Assembly (NCBI GenBank): GCA_022843805.1
Contig: JALHMY010000028.1
Location: forward strand, 1-64,000
Reading direction: 5' to 3'
Source of the DNA: Fuerstiella sp.
GTDB lineage: Bacteria > Planctomycetota > Planctomycetia > Planctomycetales > Planctomycetaceae
DNA: 64,000 nt
The position numbers were made by a program, and so were the translations under genes. Under the pieces are notes generated by a model. That model saw only the letters and a list, made by a program, of their open reading frames with translations, ran no database searches and had not been told where the DNA came from. Each line of letters opens with the position of its first letter. Position 1 is the first letter of the stretch. Of this stretch, positions 52,581-61,359 are shown piece by piece.

Positions 52581-53804
52581 ATGAAACGTCGCATGAAACC
52601 GCTACATGTCAGTCTTTCATCAGTTTTTTGTCTTCACGGCCTGGTGACTGTTGCGATGATCATCACGACCGCCGTCACTGACGCGGAAGATCCGTCGGCA
52701 TCAATCCCTGTTCACAATCCGCGACGATTGAGCCATGCCGCGATCCCCTGCGAGCGAGTCGCGCTGGGGGAACCCGATGACTATAAGCCGTGCATCGCGA
52801 AGCTGCCGGATGGCGAGCTGATCTTAACCGCCTTCCACCAGCACAAGCGAGACGGCAACAGGGTTATGGAGCAGACTCTGCTGTTTCGCTCGTCGGATGG
52901 GGGAAAAACCTGGTCGACATCCGAGAAACCGGACCTGCTCGGACGCGAACCGTATCTGACGGTGCTGCCGAACGGCACGATCTTTATCACCGGACATTTG
53001 CTGGCCCAGGATGTTCGCAACGAATGGGGCTATACCTGCGGTTTTCTGCATCGATCCACCGATCGTGGAAAGACCTGGGAAACCGTCCGTATCGAGACAG
53101 AGGGTATCAAACCAAACGCCTCCAACCACTCGACACGCAATGTACTTCGGCTCGCGGATGGCACTCTCATCCTCGGTGTGGATTACGATGGTGGCGGCGG
53201 CCCCTTTCTGATCTGGCGTTCGACGGATAACGGCAGAACCTGGGACAAGACCCAGCGTTGCGAACCTAAGGATTTTAGCAGCCAGTATGGCTTCTTCGGC
53301 GGCGAAACCTGGTTGTGGCAATCGAAATCGGGAAAGGTCTGGGCGCTGGTCCGAGTCGACAGCAATGAGCTGCCGATCAGGGACAGGCCAATCAAAGCGG
53401 GGAACGACCAGGCCGATCACTTCATCCTGTTCTCATCGTCCGACCGTGGCCGGTCGTTTGATCGCATCCGTGATTTCGGCGACTACGGCGAGATGTACAT
53501 GTCGCTGCTGAGACTCAGAGATCAGCGACTGTTGCTGACATTCACGGTCCGCGACCTCAACCCGCCACTCGGCGTGCGTGCGCTCATCGGCACCGAAACT
53601 GACGACGGCTTCGAGTTCGATTTCGCGCACGATCGCATCATGCTCGACACGCGCACGCCGATCGGTAAGTATCAGGGAGGCGGCTTTGGTCCGACGGTTC
53701 AGCTCGACGATAACACGCTGGTGACCTCATATTCCTATCGTGGCGACGACGACAAGACCAGCCTGGAAGTCGTCCGTTGGCAAGTCCCTGCCCACCAGCC
53801 CTGA
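52581..53804 (+). CDS. Secreted sialidase-like BNR-repeat protein
   Basis: A 407-residue protein with a signal peptide (LHVSLSSVFCLHGLVTVAMI). Four Asp-box motifs are visible: SSDGGKTWST, STDRGKTWET, STDNGRTWDK and SSDRGRSFDR. These are the BNR repeats of six-bladed sialidase-like propellers. The ATG at 52581 has a GGGAG site 7 bases upstream. The longer frame from 52452 overlaps the previous stop by four bases and encodes LLDDPSSSVRIAAYQTL, a HEAT-like scrap that may be a relic of another gene. Sialidase activity is not proven; the catalytic Arg triad cannot be fixed by eye. Confidence 0.88.
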   Translation: MKRRMKPLHVSLSSVFCLHGLVTVAMIITTAVTDAEDPSASIPVHNPRRLSHAAIPCERVALGEPDDYKPCIAKLPDGELILTAFHQHKRDGNRVMEQTLLFRSSDGGKTWSTSEKPDLLGREPYLTVLPNGTIFITGHLLAQDVRNEWGYTCGFLHRSTDRGKTWETVRIETEGIKPNASNHSTRNVLRLADGTLILGVDYDGGGGPFLIWRSTDNGRTWDKTQRCEPKDFSSQYGFFGGETWLWQSKSGKVWALVRVDSNELPIRDRPIKAGNDQADHFILFSSSDRGRSFDRIRDFGDYGEMYMSLLRLRDQRLLLTFTVRDLNPPLGVRALIGTETDDGFEFDFAHDRIMLDTRTPIGKYQGGGFGPTVQLDDNTLVTSYSYRGDDDKTSLEVVRWQVPAHQP

Positions 53805-53891
53805 CACCCTTTTACTTCGACGCACAGTCTTAAAAAACGACTGAGAGAAGGCATTTTAATTGCGGATTAAGAAAAATCTGAAAACAATGGA

Positions 53892-53919
53892 TTGACATAT
53901 CGATAGGTTCCGATATATT
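53892..53919 (+). promoter_or_regulatory. Promoter with overlapping operator of the second ArsR gene
   Basis: TTGACA (53892-53897) and TATATT (53914-53919), 16 bases apart, overlap the palindrome ATATCG-N8-CGATAT (53897-53916). It matches the operator at 5228-5247 at 17 of 20 bases. An AGGAGG site (53925-53930) follows before the ATG at 53940. Confidence 0.75.
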
Positions 53920-53939
53920 TGCACAGGAGGCAAGTGAAC

Positions 53940-54134
53940 ATGGCCAGATCGAAAACGAAACTGACCGAGTTGGAATCGTTGGGTGAAGCGTCGGAATATC
54001 TCCGTCTGATGCAACGATGCGGCTTTTTTACCAGCGACAAGGATGGGCGACGGGTGTTCTGCCGAGTCACAGAGCCTCATTTGAAGAAGATTCCGGGCTG
54101 CATCGAAGATGCGGTTCGGTGTGGGATACGCTGA
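53940..54134 (+). CDS. ArsR-family protein lacking its helix-turn-helix
   Basis: A 64-residue product. Residues 1-22 (MARSKTKLTELESLGEASEY, then LR) match residues 1-22 of the intact ArsR protein at 4885-5205, and residues 23 on (LMQRCGFFTSDKDGRRVFCR) match its residues 63 on. Exactly 40 residues, the whole HTH, are missing, with LR at both ends of the loss. The wing and dimer helix parts remain, so it cannot bind DNA in the usual way but might still dimerise. Promoter, operator and a strong ribosome site are all kept. It may be a relic or a dominant partner for the intact paralogue (inference). Confidence 0.75.
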   Translation: MARSKTKLTELESLGEASEYLRLMQRCGFFTSDKDGRRVFCRVTEPHLKKIPGCIEDAVRCGIR

Positions 54135-54179
54135 GAAATAGTAAACAAAATCGCGTTACAGGCGTTTTTTTGCTCAAAA

Positions 54180-54209
54180 AGGTCGATTGTTTACGATATC
54201 TCGATGTTT
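54180..54209 (+). promoter_or_regulatory. Conserved upstream block of the second rhodanese gene
   Basis: Matches the upstream block of the first rhodanese gene (minus strand of 4811-4840) at 25 of 30 bases, including TTTACGATATCTCGA. It lies 28 bases before the start codon at 54238 and about 45 bases after the ArsR relic. Confidence 0.55.
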
Positions 54210-54237
54210 TTGAATTTTCAATCGAAGGAGTCTTTTG

Positions 54238-54609
54238 ATGACCATTTCTGTCATTTCCCCAAAGCAGCTTCAGGATCGAATTCAGGCTGGACAGCAGGTT
54301 CAATTGATTGACGTGCGAACCCCGGCAGAGTTTCGCGAAGTTCACGCAAGTATCGCGAGAAACACGCCGTTGGAGAGTCTGGATTGTGGAGCTGTGTTGG
54401 CGGCTCATCCAACAAATGCCCCGCTCTATGTGATCTGTCGATCGGGCAGTCGTGGCAAGCAGGCGTGTGAGAAGTTCACCGCGGCCGGTTGCACCAATGT
54501 CGTGAATGTCGAAGGCGGCACCATGGCCTGGGATCAGGTCAGAAAGTCGCCGACAGCTCCACCGGTGAAGAACTGTTCGACTACGACGAGTCCATCATGC
54601 TGCGGCTGA
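54238..54609 (+). CDS. Soluble rhodanese, internally deleted paralogue
   Basis: A 123-residue single-domain rhodanese with the active-site loop CRSGSRG (Cys67). It matches residues 1-100 of the membrane rhodanese at 4194-4784 closely. Then it jumps after WDQ to VRKSPTAPPVKNC, the tail of that protein after its MPWNQ. The 73 missing codons include both membrane helices. The bases TGGGATCAGG and TGGAATCAGG at the two ends in the paralogue are almost identical and would allow such a deletion. It retains the catalytic domain and a cysteine tail (CSTTTSPSCCG) and is probably a working cytosolic sulfurtransferase. The start codon has AAGGAG 7 bases upstream; a TTG at 54235 is in frame. Confidence 0.88.
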   Translation: MTISVISPKQLQDRIQAGQQVQLIDVRTPAEFREVHASIARNTPLESLDCGAVLAAHPTNAPLYVICRSGSRGKQACEKFTAAGCTNVVNVEGGTMAWDQVRKSPTAPPVKNCSTTTSPSCCG

Positions 54610-54694
54610 GTCAGGAATTTCAAATTTGAAATTTCGAATCCCATATCGAAACACATCAGAAACTTTCAGAAAACACTGTCAAAGGAGAAGGATC

Positions 54695-55030
54695 ATGAGT
54701 GTCGTTTATCACACTTCATCGCAGAATTTTTCGCGAGACGTGTTGAGTTCCCCGGTACCTGTGCTGGTCGACTTTTATGCCGACTGGTGCGGACCGTGCC
54801 GCATGCTGGCCCCGACACTGGATAAGCTGGCGGTTGAGTTTTCCGGGAAAGCTCGCATCGTGAAAGTCAACGTGGACAAAGAACCTGAACTGGCAACTCG
54901 GTATCAGGTCAGTTCGATCCCTGCTCTGGTGTTTATCGACGACGGCAGAATCGTGGCTCAGTCGGCAGGGGCTGCGTCGGAAGCGGCGCTTCGCAAAGCA
55001 CTGAGTCAAATGACGGGAGCGGCAGCGTAG
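54695..55030 (+). CDS. Thioredoxin
   Basis: A 111-residue cytosolic thioredoxin with the exact motif WCGPC (DFYADWCGPCRMLAPTLDKL) and a cis-Pro block VSSIPALVFIDDGR. Start at 54695 has an AAAGGAG site. It lies 85 bases after the soluble rhodanese and before the persulfide dioxygenase, so it is likely the thiol partner that takes up or reduces sulfane sulfur in this pathway. It differs from the membrane thioredoxin at 1933, which has a membrane anchor. Confidence 0.95.
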   Translation: MSVVYHTSSQNFSRDVLSSPVPVLVDFYADWCGPCRMLAPTLDKLAVEFSGKARIVKVNVDKEPELATRYQVSSIPALVFIDDGRIVAQSAGAASEAALRKALSQMTGAAA

Positions 55031-55173
55031 CCGTCGTTTCCTCGGTTCGACGAGAAGTTCAAAGATCCCATGATCTGATCGAAATTCTGCTGAGTCCCGT
55101 TGCGTGAATTATGATCCCACACGGAGGGCTGACGCCCTGCCGCTCGCCTTTAATACAAATCAGGAGTTCGAAC

Positions 55174-56613
55174 ATGTTCCTTAAACAATACTATCTCGGC
55201 TGTCTGGCTCATGCGTCTTACATGATCGCGGATGAGAAAACCAAAACTGCCGCTGTCGTCGATCCACAGCGTGATATTGAACAGTATCTGGCCGATGCGA
55301 AGGCCGCTGGATACACGATCAGGTATGTTTTCCTGACACATTTCCATGCCGACTTCCTTGCCGGTCACATTGAACTGCGGAATCAGGCCGGGGCTCGAAT
55401 TTGTCTGGGCGAACGAGCGGGCGCGGAGTTTGATCATACGGCGCTGAAAGATGGCGACGTGATCGAATTTGGCGACGTTCGAATTCAGACGATGGAAACC
55501 CCCGGACATACTCCGGAAGGCATTTCACTTCTGGTGTTCGATCTCGCCGCGAGTGCCTCAGTTCCAAACGCGGTATTGACCGGCGACACGTTGTTTATCG
55601 GCGACGTGGGTCGGCCGGACCTGCTGGCTTCGATCGGTGTGACCGCCGATGAACTTGCTGAGATGTTGTATCACTCGCTCGATAAATTGCGACGTCTGCC
55701 GGACGCAACCCTTGTCTATCCGGCTCATGGAGCGGGCTCGTTGTGTGGCAAGTCGCTGAGCAAAGAAACCGTATCGACCATCGGTGAACAGAAGAAGTTC
55801 AACTATGCTCTGCAGCCAATGCCGTTTGAACAGTTTCGGGATCTCGTCGCCAGTGAGCAACCGGAAGCTCCGGGCTATTTTGTTTACGACGCCATCAAAA
55901 ATCGACAGGAACGCCCGGGCCTGGAAAGCATCATGCAGACATCCTTGAAGGCACTCAGCCTTGAAGAAGTCATCAGGCTGCGGGACTCGGGTGCGCAGCT
56001 GGTCGATGTTCGTGAAGCGGCCGACTTTGAAGGAGCGTACCTGGCAGGTTCGATCAATATCGGACTCAAGGGCAAGTATGCCACCTGGGCCGGTTCCATT
56101 CTGAGCCACGACGCGCCGATAGTTGTCATCGGTGATGGTGACAACGAAGAGGAGGCTGTGATGAGACTGGGACGCATCGGGTTCGACAACGCCGTTGGTT
56201 ATCTGAAGGACGGCATGGAAGCATTGAATGATCATCCGGAGCTGATTCGCAAAGTGTCACGTATCACAGCGGCAGCATTGTCAGAACAAGGATCGTCGAA
56301 CGAAAAGCCGTTCGTGCTGGACGTACGTTCGGAGAAGGAATACGGCATCGTGCATCTGGCCGATAGTTACAACATCCCATTGACTCATGTACGCGAACGC
56401 ATCGCGGAAGTTCCAGCGGATCGGTCGGTTGTGGTGCATTGCGAAGGAGGATATCGCTCGGCGATTGCCTGCAGTCTGCTGACTCAGGCTGGCCGCACGA
56501 ACGTGTCGGACATGGTTGGCGGAATCAAGGCCTGGATCGCAACGAAGCTGCCAACGGTTCCGGAGAGCACGATGACCTGCGGCACGAAGATTTGTGAAGT
56601 GGTGTCGGCTTAG
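55174..56613 (+). CDS. Persulfide dioxygenase-like MBL-fold protein with two rhodanese domains
   Basis: A 479-residue protein. Residues 1-250 form a metallo-beta-lactamase fold of the ETHE1/Blh type, with the motif THFHADFLAGH (55-65) and later GHTPEGIS and GDTLFIGDVGRPDL. Phe replaces the second His of the classic HxHxDH motif, as is common in this branch; the family's iron uses other ligands. Two rhodanese domains follow. The first (about 265-365) has IVVIGDGDNEEEA in place of the loop cysteine and is probably inactive. The second (about 380-475) keeps the Cys in VVVHCEGGYRS. The reaction is likely oxidation of glutathione or protein persulfide to sulfite. CAGGAG precedes the start. Confidence 0.9.
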   Translation: MFLKQYYLGCLAHASYMIADEKTKTAAVVDPQRDIEQYLADAKAAGYTIRYVFLTHFHADFLAGHIELRNQAGARICLGERAGAEFDHTALKDGDVIEFGDVRIQTMETPGHTPEGISLLVFDLAASASVPNAVLTGDTLFIGDVGRPDLLASIGVTADELAEMLYHSLDKLRRLPDATLVYPAHGAGSLCGKSLSKETVSTIGEQKKFNYALQPMPFEQFRDLVASEQPEAPGYFVYDAIKNRQERPGLESIMQTSLKALSLEEVIRLRDSGAQLVDVREAADFEGAYLAGSINIGLKGKYATWAGSILSHDAPIVVIGDGDNEEEAVMRLGRIGFDNAVGYLKDGMEALNDHPELIRKVSRITAAALSEQGSSNEKPFVLDVRSEKEYGIVHLADSYNIPLTHVRERIAEVPADRSVVVHCEGGYRSAIACSLLTQAGRTNVSDMVGGIKAWIATKLPTVPESTMTCGTKICEVVSA

Positions 56614-56668
56614 GCTCTCTGCCGCTCGCCAGTCTTTTTATTAACCGTCTCAGAAAAGGAGCATCAGG

Positions 56669-57511
56669 ATGACATTGCTTAGCCTGCTATTTGGCTCCAT
56701 CGTGGGACTTTCGCTGGGGCTGACCGGCGGAGGCGGCGCCGTCTTTGCCGTTCCTTTGCTTGCGTATGGCATGGGATTGCCGGCTCGCGAAGCTGTGGCG
56801 ATTTCGCTGGTGTCCGTTGGTCTGACGTCATTCGTGGGTTTCCTGGGAAAGTGGCGAAAAGGCGAAGCGGAATTGAGAACCGGCCTGTTGTTTGCTTTCG
56901 CCGGAATGTTGGGAGCGCCATTTGGTTCATGGGTTGGCCGCCAGATTCCAGAGGCGTGGATGATGCTCATGTTATCCGGGCTTATGCTCACGATCGCATG
57001 GAAGATGTGGCAGAAGAGCAGTCAAACAGCGGCCCAGTCGCAGGTTTGTGTTCCTGTTGAGTCAACGGGAATGCAGGCAGAGGGCTATGCCAGCGATGGC
57101 CCACGTTGTCAGCGGAATGCAGCAGGTCAGCTCATTCTTACCAGTCGATGCGCTCGGTTGCTGCTGATCGTTGGAGTGGCGTCAGGGATTCTCTCCGGGA
57201 TGTTTGGCGTCGGGGGAGGATTCATCATCGTCCCTGCTTTGATCCTGTTCAGCAGCATGTCGATGTCCCGCGCTGTTGGGACTTCGCTAATGGTGATTTC
57301 GCTGGTCAGTGCATCAGGAATTGCTTCGCAGTTATGGATCGGCCAGTCCGTCACCCTCGACATCACCGCATTCTTCGTTACCGGTGGATTGTTTGGACTG
57401 GTCGTGGGACAGTCGGTTGCTCATCGGCTTTCGGCTTCAATGCTGCAGCGAGTGTTTTCAGTGGCCATTCTCCTGGTGGCTGCGTTTGTAATCGTCAAAA
57501 ATCTTTCGTAG
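56669..57511 (+). CDS. TauE/SafE-family sulfite exporter-like membrane protein with repeat insert
   Basis: A 280-residue polytopic membrane protein. It has the two family halves with glycine-rich motifs GLTGGGGAVFAVPLLAYGMG and GMFGVGGGFIIVPALI. Between them, the cytoplasmic or periplasmic loop at about residues 123-149 is the 81-nt repeat (QSQVCVPVE to CQR). The repeat lengthens the loop in frame without breaking the membrane helices on either side. It is encoded just after the persulfide dioxygenase and is the expected exporter of sulfite made by it. AAAAGGAG precedes the start. Confidence 0.92.
   Translation: MTLLSLLFGSIVGLSLGLTGGGGAVFAVPLLAYGMGLPAREAVAISLVSVGLTSFVGFLGKWRKGEAELRTGLLFAFAGMLGAPFGSWVGRQIPEAWMMLMLSGLMLTIAWKMWQKSSQTAAQSQVCVPVESTGMQAEGYASDGPRCQRNAAGQLILTSRCARLLLIVGVASGILSGMFGVGGGFIIVPALILFSSMSMSRAVGTSLMVISLVSASGIASQLWIGQSVTLDITAFFVTGGLFGLVVGQSVAHRLSASMLQRVFSVAILLVAAFVIVKNLS
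57035..57115 (+). repeat. 81-nt in-frame dispersed repeat, copy 2
   Basis: Aligned without gaps to the minus strand of 3831-3911, 55 of 81 bases match. Both copies are in frame and encode Cys, Val and Pro at the same places (QSQVCVPVE, DGPxCQR). Conservation is higher at the ends than in the middle, as expected for a repeat with selected ends. Confidence 0.8.
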
Positions 57512-57522
57512 AAGTGGGTTCG

Positions 57523-58719
57523 ATGTCTCAGACCATTCATCATCAGGTCGTCGTCGTGGGCGGAGGCACCGCCGGAATCTCAGTTGCGGCAAGACTCACA
57601 AACGGCTGGTTCAATAAGCGCGACGTCGCAGTCATTGAGCCGGCCGACACTCATTACTACCAGCCGCTCTGGACGTTAGTCGGCGGCGGTGTCGTGCCAA
57701 AAGAGGTGACCGGCCGGCCGATGAAGTCCGTGATGCCAAAGCGAGTTCACTGGATCAAAGATGCGGTGGCTGAGTTTGAGCCGGACAGGAACCTGATTCG
57801 AACTCGGGACGGTAAAGTCATCACGTACGATTGGCTGGTCGTCGCCGCAGGCCTGCAGATTAACTGGGAAATGATTCCTGGACTCAGGGAGACGGTTACT
57901 CGCAACGGAGTCTGCAGTAACTATTCGTATGAGACCGTTGACTCCACCTGGCAGAACATCAGGAACTTCAAGGGTGGCACGGCCATTTTTACCATGCCCT
58001 CAGGCGCTGTGAAATGCGGAGGTGCTCCGCAGAAGATCATGTATCTGGCAGACGAAACGTTTCGCAAAAACGGGGTACGAAAGGGCAGCACGGTGATGTT
58101 CACAAGCACTCTGCCCAACATTTTTGCGGTTGAACGTTATCGCAAGACCCTCGAAGAGGTCGTCAGGCGTAAAGAAATCGTCTGCCATTTTCGTGAAGAA
58201 CTGATCGAGGTGCGGGGCGAACAACATGAAGCGGTTTTCAAACACCTCGACACCGGGGACGTCGTTACTCGTAAGTTTGACATGCTGCACGTCACTCCAC
58301 CGATGGGGCCACCTTCGTTTCTGGCGACGAGTCCTCTCGCTGACAAAGATGGCTGGGTCGACGTTGATAAAGCGACCTTGCAGCATAAGCGGCTTTCGAA
58401 TGTGTTCGCGATTGGAGATTGTTCGAACCTTCCCACCTCAAAGACCGGTGCTGCGATTCGAAAACAGGCTCCCGTGCTGGCTGGAAACCTGATTTCAGCG
58501 ATGAGCCGTCAGACGTTGTCTGGAAAGTACGATGGCTACACATCGTGTCCGCTGGTTACCGGATATGGTAAACTTGTGATGGCAGAATTCGACTACGACA
58601 AGAACCCGGAAGAAACGTTTCCCATCGACCAGTCGAAGGAACGCTGGAGCATGTGGCTTGTGAAGCGATATCTGCTGCCGCAGCTGTATTGGCATGGCAT
58701 GCTGAAAGGCTGGATGTAA
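57523..58719 (+). CDS. Sulfide:quinone oxidoreductase-like flavoprotein
   Basis: A 398-residue FAD-dependent oxidoreductase. The FAD site VVVVGGGTAGISVAARL is at the N-terminus. Two cysteines stand where SQR keeps its redox pair: Cys165 in VKCGGAPQKI and Cys342 in SCPLVTGYGKL. A third block, FAIGDCSNLPTSKTG, is the second FAD-binding motif. It is the last gene in the cluster, 12 bases after TauE. It probably oxidises sulfide to persulfide and passes electrons to quinone. The start at 57523 fits the Rossmann motif; the frame extends upstream to 57106 only as overlap with TauE. Confidence 0.93.
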   Translation: MSQTIHHQVVVVGGGTAGISVAARLTNGWFNKRDVAVIEPADTHYYQPLWTLVGGGVVPKEVTGRPMKSVMPKRVHWIKDAVAEFEPDRNLIRTRDGKVITYDWLVVAAGLQINWEMIPGLRETVTRNGVCSNYSYETVDSTWQNIRNFKGGTAIFTMPSGAVKCGGAPQKIMYLADETFRKNGVRKGSTVMFTSTLPNIFAVERYRKTLEEVVRRKEIVCHFREELIEVRGEQHEAVFKHLDTGDVVTRKFDMLHVTPPMGPPSFLATSPLADKDGWVDVDKATLQHKRLSNVFAIGDCSNLPTSKTGAAIRKQAPVLAGNLISAMSRQTLSGKYDGYTSCPLVTGYGKLVMAEFDYDKNPEETFPIDQSKERWSMWLVKRYLLPQLYWHGMLKGWM

Positions 58720-59403
58720 ATGGCATACGTTGACAATAACCAGCCGCGGGGAAACTGAACACCGCCATGAGTCGCGAAGATCACTGGAATTCCAGCAGGA
58801 CAAGAACAGAGTCTCTCAGGCAAGAACTTCTCTCTTACGTTCTTTTCGCGAACTCGACAACAAAGGTTGAAGATTGCGATGAATTGACATCATTTTGACG
58901 CAGTCAGGATCCTGTGCATTTACGCCGCCACCAAAATGGAACCAAAGACTTTTGAGAACAACACATTCCTGCGTACGTCTGATAGCCCACATTATTCGAC
59001 TGATCCCTGATTTGTCGGTTTTTCTCACTCAGGAAGCCCTGGTGGACCCCGGATTGTCGACGACTGAGACAGGGCTGGCCAGCCCTGATTTGATCCGTTG
59101 TACGATTGAATCAGGAATTTATCGAAAACGCGGAAAATCAAAGGCGGGTAATGGGACGCTAAGCGGCTTCTACATGGTAGGCGTGACGTCAGCGTCAATT
59201 CGGATTGTTGCAGGTTCTCAACACGCTCAATCGCTCAATCGCTCAATTGTCGCGGCTGAGTGAAATCTGTAAGGAATCCCTCAAGTACAGCTGGGCCGGA
59301 TTCCCATGGCCTTCCGGCGCGTCAGGTCCGAATCGTGTCCAATCAAAACATCGTTCAGCGCCAGAAACGCTGAATCGACTCTACATGAAACTGAGAGACA
59401 GCT
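58720..59403. other. Gap; three tandem CGCTCAAT octamers
   Basis: Positions 59224-59247 are three perfect copies of CGCTCAAT. Otherwise I see no gene, hairpin or relic. It includes the upstream region of the next gene. Confidence 0.45.
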
Positions 59404-61359
59404 ATGCTCTGGAAAAACAGCCGACGCTCTTGCACGACTAAACTGACTACTGCGGTTGCATATGCGTGTGAAACCGTGGAAGCGCGAGTTGTTCTCTCGG
59501 GTTCCAGTCAGTTGGCCGCTGTTCTGACCGGGGTGACTGCCGGTTTTGGTGAGGCCGAGTATCGGGACGACAACGGTGACCGACGCCTCGAACTTCGCGT
59601 CTATAACGCAACTCCGGGTTCCTATGACGTGACCGTGGGCGGGCAGGTTGTTGCTCAGATCAGCGTCAATACGAAACGAGTTGGCAGGTTGGAAATGCGT
59701 GACAGCTCTGGTGGCGGAAACCGCCTGCCGTTTCCTCCGAACTGGCCTGCCGTGTCTGTGGGAACTTCGGTTCAGATTGGAAACCTCTACTCAGGAAATC
59801 TTGTTGTCGAAGGCGAAGACAGTCGCATTGAAGAGAACGCTACGGTCCGTCTGGTGGGAGCGAAGGGCGAGTACCTCGAATCTGAGTATGAAGCAGAGCA
59901 GGAAGATGGCAATGTGACTGTTCGTCGTTTTGAACTTCATGTTCGAAATCTGACACCATCACAGCAGTTTGCATTTCAGATCAATGAACAGACGGTCCAA
60001 TCGATCACGACGGATGCTCTCGGAAATGCGAACCTGCAGTATTCCGACAGAACTCGGCCAGGTTTCACAGCCTTTCCGGCGGGCTTCCCGGCCATCACAG
60101 ACGGCACTCAATTCTCCATCGGTACCGTGTTTTCTGGCGCCTATGCGACGGCTCCGGTTACACAGGCACCGATTACCGATGGTGGCGACCACCTGCATCT
60201 GAACCTGTTCGGAACTGGCACGATGAAGGGGCAGGCCGTTTATGAAGCGGTCCCGGGTGTCGGCGGTGCTGTTCGCCGCGAGTTCAAAGTGGAGCTTTGG
60301 AATGGCACACCGGGAGCGTCCGTTCCGGTCAATGTTGGCGACCAGCAGGTCGGTACGATCCTGATCAACAGCAAGGGCTACGGCAAACTCGCATTTGAAG
60401 ACGGCAGCGTCCAAAAGCCATTCCCGGCGAACTGGCCAGGAGCCAGCGTCGACACCATTGTGACTGCTGGTAATGCTCTGACGGGCGCATTCACCGGAGT
60501 TGGACAGACTCTGTCACCTCTGGAAGACAACGCTCGCGAAGCCTACGAACTTGATCAGACTCTGGGACTGCAGGCCCTCACCACGATGTACGAAAACTGG
60601 GGAGGGCGCGGCGAAAAGTGGTTGCAGGGCAAAGGTTCGTCCTGGTATTTCATCACACCGGACGGAACTCTCTACCGCTGGGACGGAAAGGCCGGCGCCA
60701 ACGGACAGAGAATTGCTGTGCTCGACGACTCGCTGCATGCCAGCCCCGAACTGCTCCATGAAGCTGAGGCTCCGGATGTGATCGGCACAGACGATCGTCT
60801 GGTTCGTGCAGAAGCGACGGAACTGGATCGCGAGTTGAATCTGACTTCAGCGGCTCCCAGTACGACCAACTGGGGCGGACTGGCCGAAAAGTGGTTCAGG
60901 GGAAATGCTCAGAAGTGGTATTTCATGACTCCTGACGGAACACTCACCCGCTGGGATGGATCCGGCAAGGCGAAAGGCACGGTTGTCGGAAATCTGGACG
61001 AACGATTCCATGAACGCCCGGAACTTCTCACCGAAGCCGAAACACATCTGACGGAAACCGAGAAGGCGTTTGCTGCTGATCGGGGACTTGAGTTGTCTGC
61101 GGTCCGCAATGAATTCAACAATTGGGGTGGCGAAAACGAAAAGTGGGTCAAGTCAGCGTCTCAGTGGTACATCGTGAAGCAGGATGGCGGCCTGTTCAAA
61201 TGGGACGGACGTCGAGGCGCTTCCGGTACTCGTATTACTACCCTGGCGAAGAGGTACTACGACGACACTTCTCTGCTCGTCAATGCAGCCTCCGCGGGAG
61301 ATATGGAAGTGGAAGCAGCCCTCGACGATGTGTATGTCGATCTGCCTGATTATCTGTAA
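59404..61359 (+). CDS. Secreted planctomycete repeat protein
   Basis: A 651-residue exported protein. The N-terminus (TAVAYACETVEARVVLSG) matches the LEPRxLLS-like signal region of large planctomycete surface proteins. The first half has three similar beta modules, each with an AxxxxG...RRLELRVYN/FELHVRN/KVELWNG strand and a closing F-P-x-x-W/F-P-A step. The second half has three copies of an about 75-residue module with NWGGRGEKWLQG, TNWGGLAEKWFRG and NNWGGENEKWVKS, each followed by WYFITPDGTLYRWDG-like text. It looks like a surface or matrix protein of unknown ligand. No close neighbour suggests a pathway. Confidence 0.85.
   Translation: MLWKNSRRSCTTKLTTAVAYACETVEARVVLSGSSQLAAVLTGVTAGFGEAEYRDDNGDRRLELRVYNATPGSYDVTVGGQVVAQISVNTKRVGRLEMRDSSGGGNRLPFPPNWPAVSVGTSVQIGNLYSGNLVVEGEDSRIEENATVRLVGAKGEYLESEYEAEQEDGNVTVRRFELHVRNLTPSQQFAFQINEQTVQSITTDALGNANLQYSDRTRPGFTAFPAGFPAITDGTQFSIGTVFSGAYATAPVTQAPITDGGDHLHLNLFGTGTMKGQAVYEAVPGVGGAVRREFKVELWNGTPGASVPVNVGDQQVGTILINSKGYGKLAFEDGSVQKPFPANWPGASVDTIVTAGNALTGAFTGVGQTLSPLEDNAREAYELDQTLGLQALTTMYENWGGRGEKWLQGKGSSWYFITPDGTLYRWDGKAGANGQRIAVLDDSLHASPELLHEAEAPDVIGTDDRLVRAEATELDRELNLTSAAPSTTNWGGLAEKWFRGNAQKWYFMTPDGTLTRWDGSGKAKGTVVGNLDERFHERPELLTEAETHLTETEKAFAADRGLELSAVRNEFNNWGGENEKWVKSASQWYIVKQDGGLFKWDGRRGASGTRITTLAKRYYDDTSLLVNAASAGDMEVEAALDDVYVDLPDYL

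Noticed and set aside
57106-57522. N-terminal extension of the SQR-like gene
   Set aside because: The extension overlaps TauE in another frame; the FAD motif begins just after the ATG at 57523.
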